A stretch of 64,000 nucleotides of DNA from Rohdeia sp041398665 (GTDB lineage Bacteria; Planctomycetota; UBA1135; GCA-002686595), in the NCBI GenBank assembly GCA_041398665.1, contig JAWKUH010000005.1, forward strand, positions 170,379-234,378, in the 5' to 3' direction. Below the pieces are notes generated by a model. It searched no databases and had not been told where the DNA came from. It was given only the letters and a program-made list of their open reading frames with translations. Positions within the stretch are counted from its first letter, which is position 1. Each line of letters starts with the position of its first letter. A program made the translations under genes and the position numbers. Positions 20,069 to 29,218 of the stretch are shown one piece after another.

Positions 20069-23000
20069 TCAGAGCCGCTGACAGATCGACAGCAGCGTCC
20101 CCAGCACCGCTCGCGACGTCGGGTCGGTGTCGCGCGCGAGCGCGGCACCGAGGACGGCCTGCGCGTCGCGCAGCGCGTCGGTGCTGCGGCGCACGAGCTG
20201 GACCCGTGCGTACACGCTCGCGGCGTCGCTCGCCTCGGGCGTGTTCGCGACGGCGCTCCACAGCGCGCGCGCCGCGTCGTCCGCGCGATCGAGTTCACCG
20301 GCGTCGAGCGCGAGCCGGAGCTCCGCCTCGAGGGCCGTCGCACCGTGCTCGCCGACGCGCTCGAGCAGTCGCAGCGCCTCGGACTTCCCGGCGTCGAAGG
20401 ACCGCGCGAGGAGTCGCGCGCGCCACGCCGCGATCTCGTCCGACGAGACGGCGGCGACGAGCTTCGCACTGACGCTCTCCGCCGCGTCGAGGCGCCCGGA
20501 CTCCTCGAGCAACTCGAGTCGCGCGAGCCACAGGTCGAGCCGCGTGGGCTCGGAGCGCAGCTCGCCCGCGAGCAACTCCGCGCCGAGTCGCGGGTCGAGC
20601 AGGCCCAACGCCTCGGCCCACACACGCGCGGCGTCGCGACCGACGGCACCGTCGCGTTCACGGCGTCGCCCGTTCCACTCCGCGACCAGCGACGAGCGGA
20701 TCGACGCGAAGCCGTCGCGACGCGCAGCGAGGTCGGAGCCGGTCGAGCTCGTCCGCCACTTGACGACGGTCCCGAGCGCACGGTGCGCGACGACCGACTC
20801 GTCGTCGGGGAAGCGCTCGCCGAGTGTCGTCACGATCGCCGCGTTCTGCGCCGCCGTCAGCCCGCCGTCGCGCGTCTGTTCGTCGACCCAGCCCAGGTAC
20901 TCACCGAGTACCTCGGACGGGTCCTCGAGCGAGGGCGACGTGAGCGTCGCCACGTAGCGACCCTGCGCTCCCGCGACGTCGCCGCAGCGACGCGCCGTGC
21001 GCGCGGCGGTGAGTTGCACGAGCGGGTGCGGTTCTGTCGCGGGGATCTCGGCGAGATCGGCGAGCGCGAACTCCTCGCGGCCGTTCTCCGCCTTCGACGC
21101 CGCGATCGCCGCGCGCAGGATCGGCGGGGGAGACGACGGATCGGGCAGCGCCGCGACGGGACGATCGAGCCAGGCCGACAGGTAGCTCGACGCGCGCGGC
21201 GAGGCCGGGTCGCGTCGGAACGCCGCGTCCACCTCGGTCCACACGGGATCGAAGGTCGGGAACGCGCGCGCCAGCTCGAGTGCGAGTTCGAGCGTCCGGT
21301 CCTCGTCACCGTCGCGCGCCGCGATGCGCCAACCGAACAGTCCGTTCCACAGGCCGCGCCGCGCCTCGAGACGACCGATCGCCACGTCGATCCACTGCCT
21401 CCAGACGCCGTTCGCCTCGGCCACGACGCAGGCGGCGAGGAGAGCGGCCGCGCGCGCGTCCTTCGGCGCGCCGCCGAACGAGCGTTCGAACTCCGAGCGC
21501 TCGACCTCGTCGAGTCGCAGCCAGTCCGGCAGGTCGGAGGTCGGCGCGACGACCGCGGCGAAGGCCGCCCACAGCGCGACGTCGCGCGGCGCGGGGCGCG
21601 TCCTCGGCAGGAGCGCCGCGGCCTCCGTCGTCTGTCCGCGCAACACGTGGAGCGCGCACCTCGCGAGCGTCGACCACGCTCGTCCGTCGATCGCCAGGAG
21701 CGCCGTCTCGATGCGCCCGGGGTCGCCGCTCAGGACGGCGAAGAGGAGCGTGGCGACGTCGGCGTCCGCGTCGTACGAGAAGGCGCGGCCGCGTTCGAGC
21801 GCCTCCTCCGCCGCCGTGGGTCGACCCGCGGAGAGCGACGCGAGCGCGCGCAGTCGGAAGGCGAGCGCGCTCTGCGCGTTCTTCGCGGGACGCAGGCCGT
21901 CGAGCACCTCGAGCGCCCACTCCGGTCGATCGCCGCGCAGGAGGATCTCCGCCGCGCGGAGCGGTCTCGTCGACCGCCCCCTCCCGCGGCGGCGATGCGC
22001 TCCTCGAGGACGTCGAAGTGGGCGGGCTCAGGGTCGTCGGCGACCGCGCGCGCGAAGAGCTCGATCACGCCGGCCGCACCGGCCTCGCCGAGCGGCAGCG
22101 TCACGAGCTCGTCCCAGGCGGACCTCGCGTCGCCGAGTTCGAGGTGGACGAGCGCCGCGATCTCGGCGAGCGGGCGCTCGTCGGCCGCGGCGTTCTCCGC
22201 GCGCCACAGCTCGAGCTCGGCGAGCGCGCGTTCGGGCTCGCCGCGTTCGAGGTGGCCCGAGAGGAACGACAGCGTCGCCATCTCCGCGCTCGCACCGCCG
22301 ACGATGCGGTAGACCTCGGCCGGCGTCGTCGCGCCGCGCTCCCACTCCTCCTGGAGGAACGACTCGACGTCGGGAGCGATCGACCCGAGCTCCACGAGGT
22401 CGATCGCGAACCCGCGCGCCTCGTCGCGGAGCTTCATGGCCCTCGCGGCGCGGAAGCGCAGACGCACGAGCGGCACGAAGTCGGGGAGCACCTCCGCGCA
22501 CAGGAGCGCGACGTAGCGCGCGGTGGAGAGCTCGCCCTGTTCGAGGAGGTACTCGACGAGCAGAACCTGGTCCTCGGGCGAGTACCCGAGTTCGCTCGGC
22601 GGCTTGCTCGCGACGGCCTGACGGGCAGCTTCGGCCAGGAGCTGGCCGCGCCGTTCGAGACCGTCGCGGGCGAACTCGCGCCACCTCGGCTCGAACACGT
22701 CCGTGAGTCCGGGGAGCGCGGTGATCGCCTTCGTCAGCGAGTCGAGCGCGATCGTCGGGTCCGCGCCCGTCAGGTCCTGCAGCTCGGCGAGCCGCAGCCA
22801 GTTCTCGCCGGCCTCGACCGGGTAGCGGCCGCACAGTCGCGAGAGGTACTGGAGTTCCGCGGCCGGCGAGCCCGACCGTCGCGCGTCGCCCGCGAGCCAC
22901 TCGAGCGCGACCCGCGTCGCTCCCTCGATCTGCACCTCGGCCTCCGGTCCCAGGATCGCCGAGTAGGCCTCGCGCGCTCGCAGGTCGTCGCCGGTCGCAG

Positions 23001-24129
23001 CGCACGCCGCACCGAGCAGGAAGTTCGCGGTGTCGCGGTGGGTCCGGAAGATCGCGCTCTTCGGCGCGGCCTCGAGGAAACGCTCCGCGAGGGGCAGCAA
23101 CGTGTCCCACTCGCCCGCGAAGTAGAGCGCCTCGCCGAGCGACTTCAGCGTGAAGAGGTCGATGAACTGCTCGCCGCGCGCGATCGTCCAGTCGCGTGCG
23201 ACCTCGCCCGCGCGGTCGTTCGCACCGATCTCGTGGAGCACGGCGAGTGCGGCGCGCAGGAACTCGAGGTGCTGGAGCAACCACTCCTGACGCGCCGCGA
23301 CGTCGGCGATCGTCGCGGCGTCGTCGACGAGTCCGGCACGCACCCAGTTCTCGACGAGCGCGGCCGCCGGGACCTGTCGGAGCCCGGTCTCGGCACTCTC
23401 GGCGTAGGCGCGCCTCGCGCGCTCGCGGAGCGCAGCGATCTCGTCGAGACGCATCGCGACGTCGCCGGGTACGAGCACGCCGTCCTCCGAGAAGACGGCG
23501 AGGAGGTCGTCGTAGGCCCGCACGGCCTCGGCCGAACCGAGCGGCAGGCACGTGATGCGGACGACGAGTTCGTCGGCGACCTCGAACGCGGACGACGTGA
23601 AGGCCGCGGCGAGCCTCGTCTCGAGGCGTTCGAGTTCGGCGTCGGCTCCCTGCGTGCACGCCGTGCCGAGCACGACCAGGGCGTCGCCGCGCTTCGGCGA
23701 ACCGGGGTCGGTCAGTTCCTCGAGCAGCGCCTCGCAGCCCTCGACCGCGCTCCTCCAGCGCTTGGAGTCCGCGTCGATCCGACACAGCCGCAGGCGCACG
23801 TCGACGGGGTCCGCGGGGCCGAGCGCGAGCAGCTCCTCGAAGTCGCGACGGGCGGCGGCCCAGGCGCGTCGGTTGTGGAACAGCGCGCCGCGCTCCGCGA
23901 GGATCGCCTTGACGAGCTCCGGTCGGTCCTCGTCCCGAGCGAGGGCGAGGGCGGTGTCGAGCTCGCGCAGCACGAGCGACGCCGGCGCCGCCGAGCCCGG
24001 TTCGAGCTTCGAGCGGGCCGAGACGAGCAGCTCGTCCGGGCCGCGTCCGATGTTGCCCCTCACGTGGTCGAAGAGCAGGACGCCGAGCGCCGCGACGAGG
24101 AGCAGGAGCAACCAGGGCAGGCGGTTCAT
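20069..24129 (-). CDS. giant TPR-like membrane-anchored protein (one frameshift)
   Basis: On the minus strand from ATG 24129, a protein of about 1353 residues if one base is restored. Residues 1-25 form a membrane anchor (MNRLPWLLLLLVAALGVLLF); the rest should be extracytoplasmic. It is almost entirely Ala/Leu/Arg/Glu-rich helical pairs with TPR-like spacing (ARRDFEELLALGPADPVDVR; AREAYSAILGPEAEVQ). No catalytic motif was found. The frame breaks at a five-C run at 21977-21981: one extra G/C there joins the upstream part to the frame ending at 20069. Its start overlaps the stop of the upstream σ54 regulator by 4 nt, so both form one operon next to the polysaccharide locus. A scaffold or assembly role is plausible but not shown. 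Confidence 0.75.
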
Positions 24130-25526
24130 CGCGTTCCGTCGCCGGGCCGGGCCGGGGTCGACGGGTACGACATGAGACCGTAGCGCCGCATCTTGTTGAA
24201 CAGGGTTCCTCGGTTGACGTCGAGCAGTTCCGCCGTTCGCGAACGCGATCCGCCGCACGCGGCGAGCGCGCGCAGGAGGAAGGCGCGCTCGGGGACCTCG
24301 AGCATCGCGCGCAACGGGCCGAGCGGGACGCTCCCGAACCCGTCGTCGGAGGCGTCCGAGCGGTCGTCGCCGCGCACGTCCGGCGGGAGGTGCTCCACCT
24401 CGACGACGCTCGAGCCGCAGACGAGGGCGGCACGCTCCATGGCGTGCCTGAGCTCGCGCACGTTCCCGGGCCAGGAATGGCGGAGGAGCACCTCGATGGC
24501 CGCGGTCGAGAGCTCGCGCGCCGGCCGTCCGTGCTCCTCGGCGGCGCGCAGCAGGGCGTCGGCGGCCAGCAGGGGGACGTCGCCGGGTCGCTCCCGCAGG
24601 GGCGGGAGCACGACCGAGACGACCTTGAGGCGCCAGTAGAGGTCGTCGCGGAAGCGCCCCTCGGCGACCTCCTCGCGCAGGTCGGAGTTGGAGGCGGCGA
24701 CGACGCGCACGTCGGCCCGGCGCGTCGTCCGGCTGCCCAACGGTTCGAACTCCCCGGTCTCGAGGACGCGCAGGAGCTTCACCTGCAGGTCGAGCGAGGC
24801 GGAGTTGACCTCGTCGAGGAAGAGCGTGCCGCCGTCGGCGGTCTCGAACAGTCCCGAGCGGTCGGAGGTCGCGCCCGTGAACGCTCCCTTGACGTGACCG
24901 AAGAGCTCGCTCTCGAGCAGGGCGTCGGGGAGCGCGCCGCAGTTGACCACGACGAACGGCTCGTCGCGGCGCGGCGACGCGTCGTGCAGCGCGCGGGCCA
25001 CGAGCGTCTTGCCCGAGCCGCTCTCGCCCTCGAGCAGGAGCGTGACCTTGGTGTCCGCGACCGAACGGACGAGCTCGAGCGCACGCTCCATCGACTCGTC
25101 CCGCGTGAGCACGCCGCCGAAGGGCGACGAGGACGCGCGGCGCAGGCGCACGATCTCCTCCGAGGTGCGGCGCCGCTCGAGCGCCCGCTGGACGCCGAGC
25201 AGGCTCTTCTCGACGGACGCGGGACGCGCGAGGACGTCGAACGCTCCCGCGCGCATCGCCTGGGCCGCCTCGCCGTCCGACCCGAAGGTGTCGAACAGAA
25301 GGACCTCGGGGCGTCCCGGCGAGGTGCCCGCGAGTTCGAGGACGCGCCGACCGAGCAGGTCGATCTCCGCGCACAGGACGTCCCAGTCGGCCTCGAGGAT
25401 GCGCGACGCCGCGGCCTCCGCGGAGGTCTCGAGGGCGACCTCGGCCCCGAGTTCGAGCAGGCGCTCGGGGAGGTCGCCCCAGGCGCGCGGGTCGGCATCG
25501 ATGAGGAGGACGCGTTCGTTCGACAT
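24126..25526 (-). CDS. σ54-dependent activator with degenerate receiver domain
   Basis: A 466-residue NtrC-type regulator. The N-terminal receiver-like domain (about 1-120) is atypical. Glu replaces the phospho-acceptor Asp (VLCAEIDLLG), and the conserved Thr/Ser and Lys positions read LLFDTFGS and LARPAS. The AAA+ core is intact: Walker A GESGSGKT, the σ54-contact loop GAFTGA, a Walker B-like GGTLFLDEVN and an arginine-finger region. A Fis-type helix-turn-helix ends the protein (GGSRSRTAELLDVNRGTLFNKMRRYGL). It is co-transcribed with the giant TPR-like protein and diverges from the GT2 operon. The position resembles that of PrsR-type regulators of exosortase loci. No histidine kinase is adjacent; it may be constitutively active. 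Confidence 0.88.
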   Translation of the reverse strand: MSNERVLLIDADPRAWGDLPERLLELGAEVALETSAEAAASRILEADWDVLCAEIDLLGRRVLELAGTSPGRPEVLLFDTFGSDGEAAQAMRAGAFDVLARPASVEKSLLGVQRALERRRTSEEIVRLRRASSSPFGGVLTRDESMERALELVRSVADTKVTLLLEGESGSGKTLVARALHDASPRRDEPFVVVNCGALPDALLESELFGHVKGAFTGATSDRSGLFETADGGTLFLDEVNSASLDLQVKLLRVLETGEFEPLGSRTTRRADVRVVAASNSDLREEVAEGRFRDDLYWRLKVVSVVLPPLRERPGDVPLLAADALLRAAEEHGRPARELSTAAIEVLLRHSWPGNVRELRHAMERAALVCGSSVVEVEHLPPDVRGDDRSDASDDGFGSVPLGPLRAMLEVPERAFLLRALAACGGSRSRTAELLDVNRGTLFNKMRRYGLMSYPSTPARPGDGTR

Positions 25527-25603
25527 GGCGGGGCCCCGTGTCGCATTCCTTCGACACCGCGGGCGTCCCGACTCGAGGAGAAGGGCCCGGCCTACCGATG
25601 GGC

Positions 25604-25609
25604 TACCCT
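25604..25609 (+). promoter_or_regulatory. -10-like box TACCCT for the GT2/FemAB operon
   Basis: TACCCT followed by GTTCG ends 29 nt before the GTG start at 25639. An AAAGGAG ribosome-binding site lies between them. It is a housekeeping-type element; no σ54 -24/-12 pair was found in this divergent gap. Confidence 0.45.
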
Positions 25610-25638
25610 GTTCGTCCCGAAAGGAGCGACAGGGCGTC

Positions 25639-26640
25639 GTGTCACCCCACTCCAGACCGTTCAAGCCGCCGGTGCGCATCAGCGCCGTCGTGCCGATCTA
25701 CAACGAGGCGGAGAGCCTGAGGCCGCTCACCGCCGAGCTGACCCAGGCGCTCGAGTCGATGGGGGTCCCGTACGAGATCCTGTTCGTCGACGACTGCTCC
25801 ACCGACGGCTCGCTGCGCATCATGCTCGAGCTGCGCAAGCAGAACCCGCACGTCCGTATCGTGCGGTTCCGGCGCAATTTCGGGCAGACGGCGGCCCTCG
25901 CCGCGGGCTTCGACCACGCGCGCGGCGAGATCGTCGCGACGCTCGACGGCGACCTCCAGAACGACCCCGCCGACATCCCGGCACTCGTCGCCGAACTGGA
26001 GAAGGGCTTCGACATCGTCGCGGGCTGGCGCAAGGTGCGCGAGGACGCCTTCCTGCTGCGGCGCCTGCCGTCGATCGTCGCGAACAAGCTCATCGCGCTC
26101 TACACCGGCGTGCCGATCCACGACACGGGCTGCACGCTCAAGGTGTTCCGGGCCAAGGTCGTGCGCAGCATGGCCCTCTACTCGGACCAGCACCGATTCC
26201 TCCCGGTCATGTACGCGAGCACGGGTGCGCGCGTCACCGAGAAGGTCGTCAACCACCGCGCGCGCCGCTTCGGTCACAGCAAGTACGGACTGTCGCGCGC
26301 GACCCGCGTCCTCCTCGACCTGCTGACGATCAAGCTGATCGCGCAGTTCTCGCAGCGTCCGCTGCACTACTTCGGACTGCTGGCGCTGACGTTCTTCGTC
26401 TTCGCCGCCTTCTTCGGGTTCGTCGGACTCATCGGCGTGGAGGGCGCGGCGAAGGGCGACCTCAGTCCGCTCGTGAGCATCAACGAGTGGGAATTGCCCA
26501 CCGTCTCGATCGTGATCGTCCTCATCACCCTCGTCGTCTTCTTCGTGCTCCTCGGCCTGCTCGGCGAACTCGCCGTCAAGGCGAGCGGGATGCACCGACG
26601 CGGTACGCTCGACCGCATCCTCAACGAGCTCCACGCATGA
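25639..26640 (+). CDS. GT2 glycosyltransferase with C-terminal membrane helices (DPMS/GtrB-like)
   Basis: A 333-residue polyprenyl-phosphate glycosyltransferase-like protein. The GT-A domain starts ISAVVPIYNEAESLRPL, has FVDDCSTDGS, a GQTAALAAGFDHARGE segment and LDGDLQNDP with the DxD metal site. About residues 240-320 form two hydrophobic segments for membrane anchoring. Such enzymes usually load undecaprenyl phosphate with a sugar. The GTG start is chosen for its AAAGGAG site and because family similarity begins directly after. The next gene overlaps by ATGA. Confidence 0.9.
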   Translation: MSPHSRPFKPPVRISAVVPIYNEAESLRPLTAELTQALESMGVPYEILFVDDCSTDGSLRIMLELRKQNPHVRIVRFRRNFGQTAALAAGFDHARGEIVATLDGDLQNDPADIPALVAELEKGFDIVAGWRKVREDAFLLRRLPSIVANKLIALYTGVPIHDTGCTLKVFRAKVVRSMALYSDQHRFLPVMYASTGARVTEKVVNHRARRFGHSKYGLSRATRVLLDLLTIKLIAQFSQRPLHYFGLLALTFFVFAAFFGFVGLIGVEGAAKGDLSPLVSINEWELPTVSIVIVLITLVVFFVLLGLLGELAVKASGMHRRGTLDRILNELHA

Positions 26641-27695
26641 CGACCACGGAGCACACGACGCAGGGCCTGACGGAATCGGGCGGCGACGCGTCGCACGATC
26701 TCGTCCCCGAGGAACTCGGCCTCGCCGAACGCGCGGCGGGCGAGTGGCTCGACGTCACGATCATCGTTCCGGTCCAGAGCCCCGAGGCCGAGGTGCGCGA
26801 GGTGGCTCGCGCCATCGGCGGCGAGCTCGACCGCGAAGGCCGCTCGTGGGAGATCATCTTCGTCTTCGACGGCGTCGAGGGGCGGGCGCTCGAGGAGGTG
26901 CAGCTCCTGCGCGCCGAACGCGGCTCGCAGGTGAAGTCGATCGTCTTCAAGAGCCCCTTCGGCGAGTCGGTGTGCCTCACCGCCGCGTTCGAGCGGGCGA
27001 GCGGGCGCTACGTCCTCACGTCGCCGCAGTACGTGCAGATCGACCCGCTCGAGGTCGGACCGATGCTCGCGGCGCTCGACGGCGGGAACGGCAGGCCCGG
27101 CGCCGACTTCGTCATCCCCTGGCGCAGCCCGCGCGTCGACCCCGTCCTCAACCGAGCCCAGTCGGTGTTCTTCAACTGGGTGATCCGCCAGATCATCCGC
27201 GGGCAGTTCCACGACCTCAACTGCTACTTCCGCGCGATGAAGCGCGAGGTGCTCGAGGACATCTCGATCTACGGCGACATGTACCGGTTCCTGCCGGTCA
27301 TGGCGTTCCGCCAGGGCTTCACCGTGGTCGAGGTGAAGGTGCGCCACCTCAAGGAGTGGGGCAAGGCCGGCTTCTTCGGCCTCGGCGTCTACCTGCGCCG
27401 CTTCCTCGACATCATGGGCGTGATGTTCCTCACGAAGTTCACGTTGAAGCCGCTGCGCTTCTTCGGGACGCTCGGTGGCATCTTCGCCGCGGTCGGGAGC
27501 CTGATCTGCATGCACATGGCCGTGCAGAAGTACTTCTACGACGGTCAGATCGCCGGCCGCCCGATGCTCCTGCTCGGCGTGCTCCTGATCGTGCTCGGCG
27601 TGCAGGTCATCGGCTTCGGCCTGGTGGGGGAGATCATCATCTTCAGCCAGGCGAAGAACCTGAAGGAATACAGGATCGAGCGCATCTACGAATGA
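26637..27695 (+). CDS. second GT2 glycosyltransferase, divergent active site
   Basis: A 352-residue homologue of the preceding enzyme with an extra 35-residue polar N-terminus. Alignment by position shows VTIIVPVQSPEAEVREV and IFVFDGVEG. Where the first enzyme has LDGDLQNDP, this one has TSPQYVQIDP, so the DxD metal site is missing. The membrane part is kept (CMHMAVQKYF; LLLGVLLIVLGVQVIGFGL). It may be a non-catalytic partner of the first GT2 or an enzyme with a different metal site. It overlaps both neighbours by 4 nt, which fits a tightly coupled pair. Confidence 0.82.
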   Translation: MTTTEHTTQGLTESGGDASHDLVPEELGLAERAAGEWLDVTIIVPVQSPEAEVREVARAIGGELDREGRSWEIIFVFDGVEGRALEEVQLLRAERGSQVKSIVFKSPFGESVCLTAAFERASGRYVLTSPQYVQIDPLEVGPMLAALDGGNGRPGADFVIPWRSPRVDPVLNRAQSVFFNWVIRQIIRGQFHDLNCYFRAMKREVLEDISIYGDMYRFLPVMAFRQGFTVVEVKVRHLKEWGKAGFFGLGVYLRRFLDIMGVMFLTKFTLKPLRFFGTLGGIFAAVGSLICMHMAVQKYFYDGQIAGRPMLLLGVLLIVLGVQVIGFGLVGEIIIFSQAKNLKEYRIERIYE

Positions 27696-28741
27696 GCGGT
27701 GACTTCGAGATCCGCTCGCTCACGGGCGCTCACGACGAGGCTCGCGACGCCTACGTCGCCGAGCACGAGGACGGCACGCTCTTCCACGAGTCCGTCTGGC
27801 GACGCGTCGTGCACGAGGTGCTCGACGCGAGGTCGCGCGAACTCGCCGCGTTCCGGGGCGACGAACTCGTCGGCGTGCTCCCGATCATGAAGGTGCGCCG
27901 ACTGCCGTTCGGCTGCAACTGGGTGTCGATGCCGTACGGCGTGTACGGCGGACCACTGGCGGACTCGCCGGAGGTCAGCCGCGCGCTTCTCGAGGAGGCG
28001 GGGCGAGCCGCGCGTGCGGACGGGGTGAAGCGCGTCGAGCTGCGGACCGTCGAGGTCGCGCCCGGTGCCGAGGACTGGGCGCTGTCGGAGCTCTACTCCA
28101 CCTTCGTGAAGGACCTGCCGGACACGCCGGAGGGCGTGCTCGCGGGCATGCCGAAGAAGGCGCGAGCCGAGGCGCGCAAGGCGCGCGACAAGCACGGCCT
28201 CGCGCTCGCCGAGGGCAACTGGTACGTCGAGGACCTCTACCGACTGTTCGTCGAGAACAAGCGCGCGCTGGGGTCGCCGGCGCTGCCCGCGCAGCTGTTC
28301 CGACGCCTGCTCGACCGACTCGGCGACCGCTGCTTCGTGCACCTCGTCCACCGCGCGCGCACGCCGATCTCCGCAGTCATGTCCTTCGCGCACGGCGACA
28401 CCCTGATCGCGTACTACTCGGGCACGGCGCCGGGCGCGGACCGGGAGCTCTCGGCCAGCAACTTCATGTACATGGCGCTGCAGGAGTGGGCGGTCGAGCG
28501 CGGATTCCGGCGCTTCGACTTCTGCCGCAGCCGCGGTGACTCCGGTGCCTACCGCTTCAAGGTGCACCAGGGTTTCACCCCGACGCAGCTCCACTACTCC
28601 TACCTGCTCGTCGGCACGGACAAGCTCCCGCAGTTCACGCCCTCGAACCCGCGCACGCGCGTCCTGCGCGACGCGTGGTCGAAGCTGCCGAGGCCGCTCG
28701 TGGAGAAGATGAGTCCGTTCCTGTCGCGGTATCTCGCGTAG
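27692..28741 (+). CDS. FemAB-like GNAT-fold protein, XrtA-locus type
   Basis: A 349-residue peptidoglycan-bridge-type acyltransferase relative. An N-terminal GNAT-like half is followed by a second half with ISAVMSFAHGDTLIAYYSGTAP, FMYMALQEWAVERGFRRFDFCRSR and a GAYRFKVHQGFTP segment. These are characteristic of the FemAB proteins found in exosortase-associated polysaccharide loci. Unlike true FemX/A/B there is no sign of a tRNA-binding coiled-coil arm. The likely role is transfer of an amino-acyl or acyl group to the glycan or its carrier. It ends the GT2 operon and is followed by a tandem hairpin repeat. Confidence 0.85.
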   Translation: MSGDFEIRSLTGAHDEARDAYVAEHEDGTLFHESVWRRVVHEVLDARSRELAAFRGDELVGVLPIMKVRRLPFGCNWVSMPYGVYGGPLADSPEVSRALLEEAGRAARADGVKRVELRTVEVAPGAEDWALSELYSTFVKDLPDTPEGVLAGMPKKARAEARKARDKHGLALAEGNWYVEDLYRLFVENKRALGSPALPAQLFRRLLDRLGDRCFVHLVHRARTPISAVMSFAHGDTLIAYYSGTAPGADRELSASNFMYMALQEWAVERGFRRFDFCRSRGDSGAYRFKVHQGFTPTQLHYSYLLVGTDKLPQFTPSNPRTRVLRDAWSKLPRPLVEKMSPFLSRYLA

Positions 28742-28786
28742 GCGAGGTGCAGCCCGGCCGGCGCCTGCGGCGCCGGGGACACAGGA

Positions 28787-28932
28787 TCACAGGGAGCCGG
28801 GGAGGACGGGGAGGTGGAACGGTTCCGGTGATCGATGAGTCGTTGCGGCGCGCGTCGACGACGGGCCGTCGGAGTCGTCGAGTTGCGGAACGACTCGCAG
28901 GTGCCCTCCCCGTCCTCCCCGGCTCCCTGTGA
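28787..28932. repeat. element E2, copy a, perfect 28-bp inverted termini
   Basis: A 146-bp unit bounded by TCACAGGGAGCCGGGGAGGA and its reverse complement; the termini are identical over 28 bp (28787-28814 and 28905-28932). The core contains TGGAACGGTTCCGGTGATCG. The small size, perfect termini and lack of a gene suggest a MITE-like or REP-like hairpin. Confidence 0.8.
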
Positions 28933-29022
28933 ACCTGCGTTCCCGCGCGGCCGGCAGGCTGCGCCGCCCTCGAGAACAGCACCAAGCGCTGCGCTCGGCG
29001 CCTGCGGCGCCGGGACACAGGA

Positions 29023-29168
29023 TCACAGGGAGCCGGGGAGGACGGGAGGTGGAACGGTTCCGGTGATCGATGAGTCATTGCGGTGCGCGGCAACATCGGG
29101 TCGTCGGAGTCGCCGAGTTGCGGAACGACTCGCCGGTGTCCCTCCCCGTCCTCCCCGGCTCCCTGTGA
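29023..29168. repeat. element E2, copy b
   Basis: A second 146-bp copy, about 85-90% like copy a by eye. Its left terminus lacks one G (27 nt, 29023-29049); the right terminus (29141-29168) is identical to that of copy a. It contains TGCGGTGCGCGGCAACA, which also occurs in the island at 32.1 kb. Confidence 0.8.
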
Positions 29169-29218
29169 AACGGTGTGGTCTTGCGCGGCACGATGTGCCG
29201 CGCGCACGCACCGCGGCC

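Larger units (their letters stand above)
28759..29203. repeat. convergent-gap repeat island 2: tandem 236-bp duplication
   Basis: A unit beginning with the palindrome CGGCGCCTGCGGCGCC is present twice, at 28759 and 28996, giving a 236-237 bp period. Each unit contains an E2 hairpin element. The island ends with the 9-bp hairpin GCGCGGCAC/GTGCCGCGC (29183-29203), which may terminate gmhB transcripts. No open frame here shows family features, so the 478-bp gap is non-coding. Confidence 0.8.

Noticed and set aside
25527..25638. A σ54 promoter in the divergent gap between the regulator and the GT2 operon
   Set aside because: No pair resembling TGGCAC-N5-TTGC was found; a σ70-like TACCCT box fits better.
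28635..29207. Open frames on both strands inside the 28.8-kb repeats
   Set aside because: They repeat themselves with the tandem DNA repeat and have no similarity to known proteins; the DNA is better explained as non-coding hairpins.
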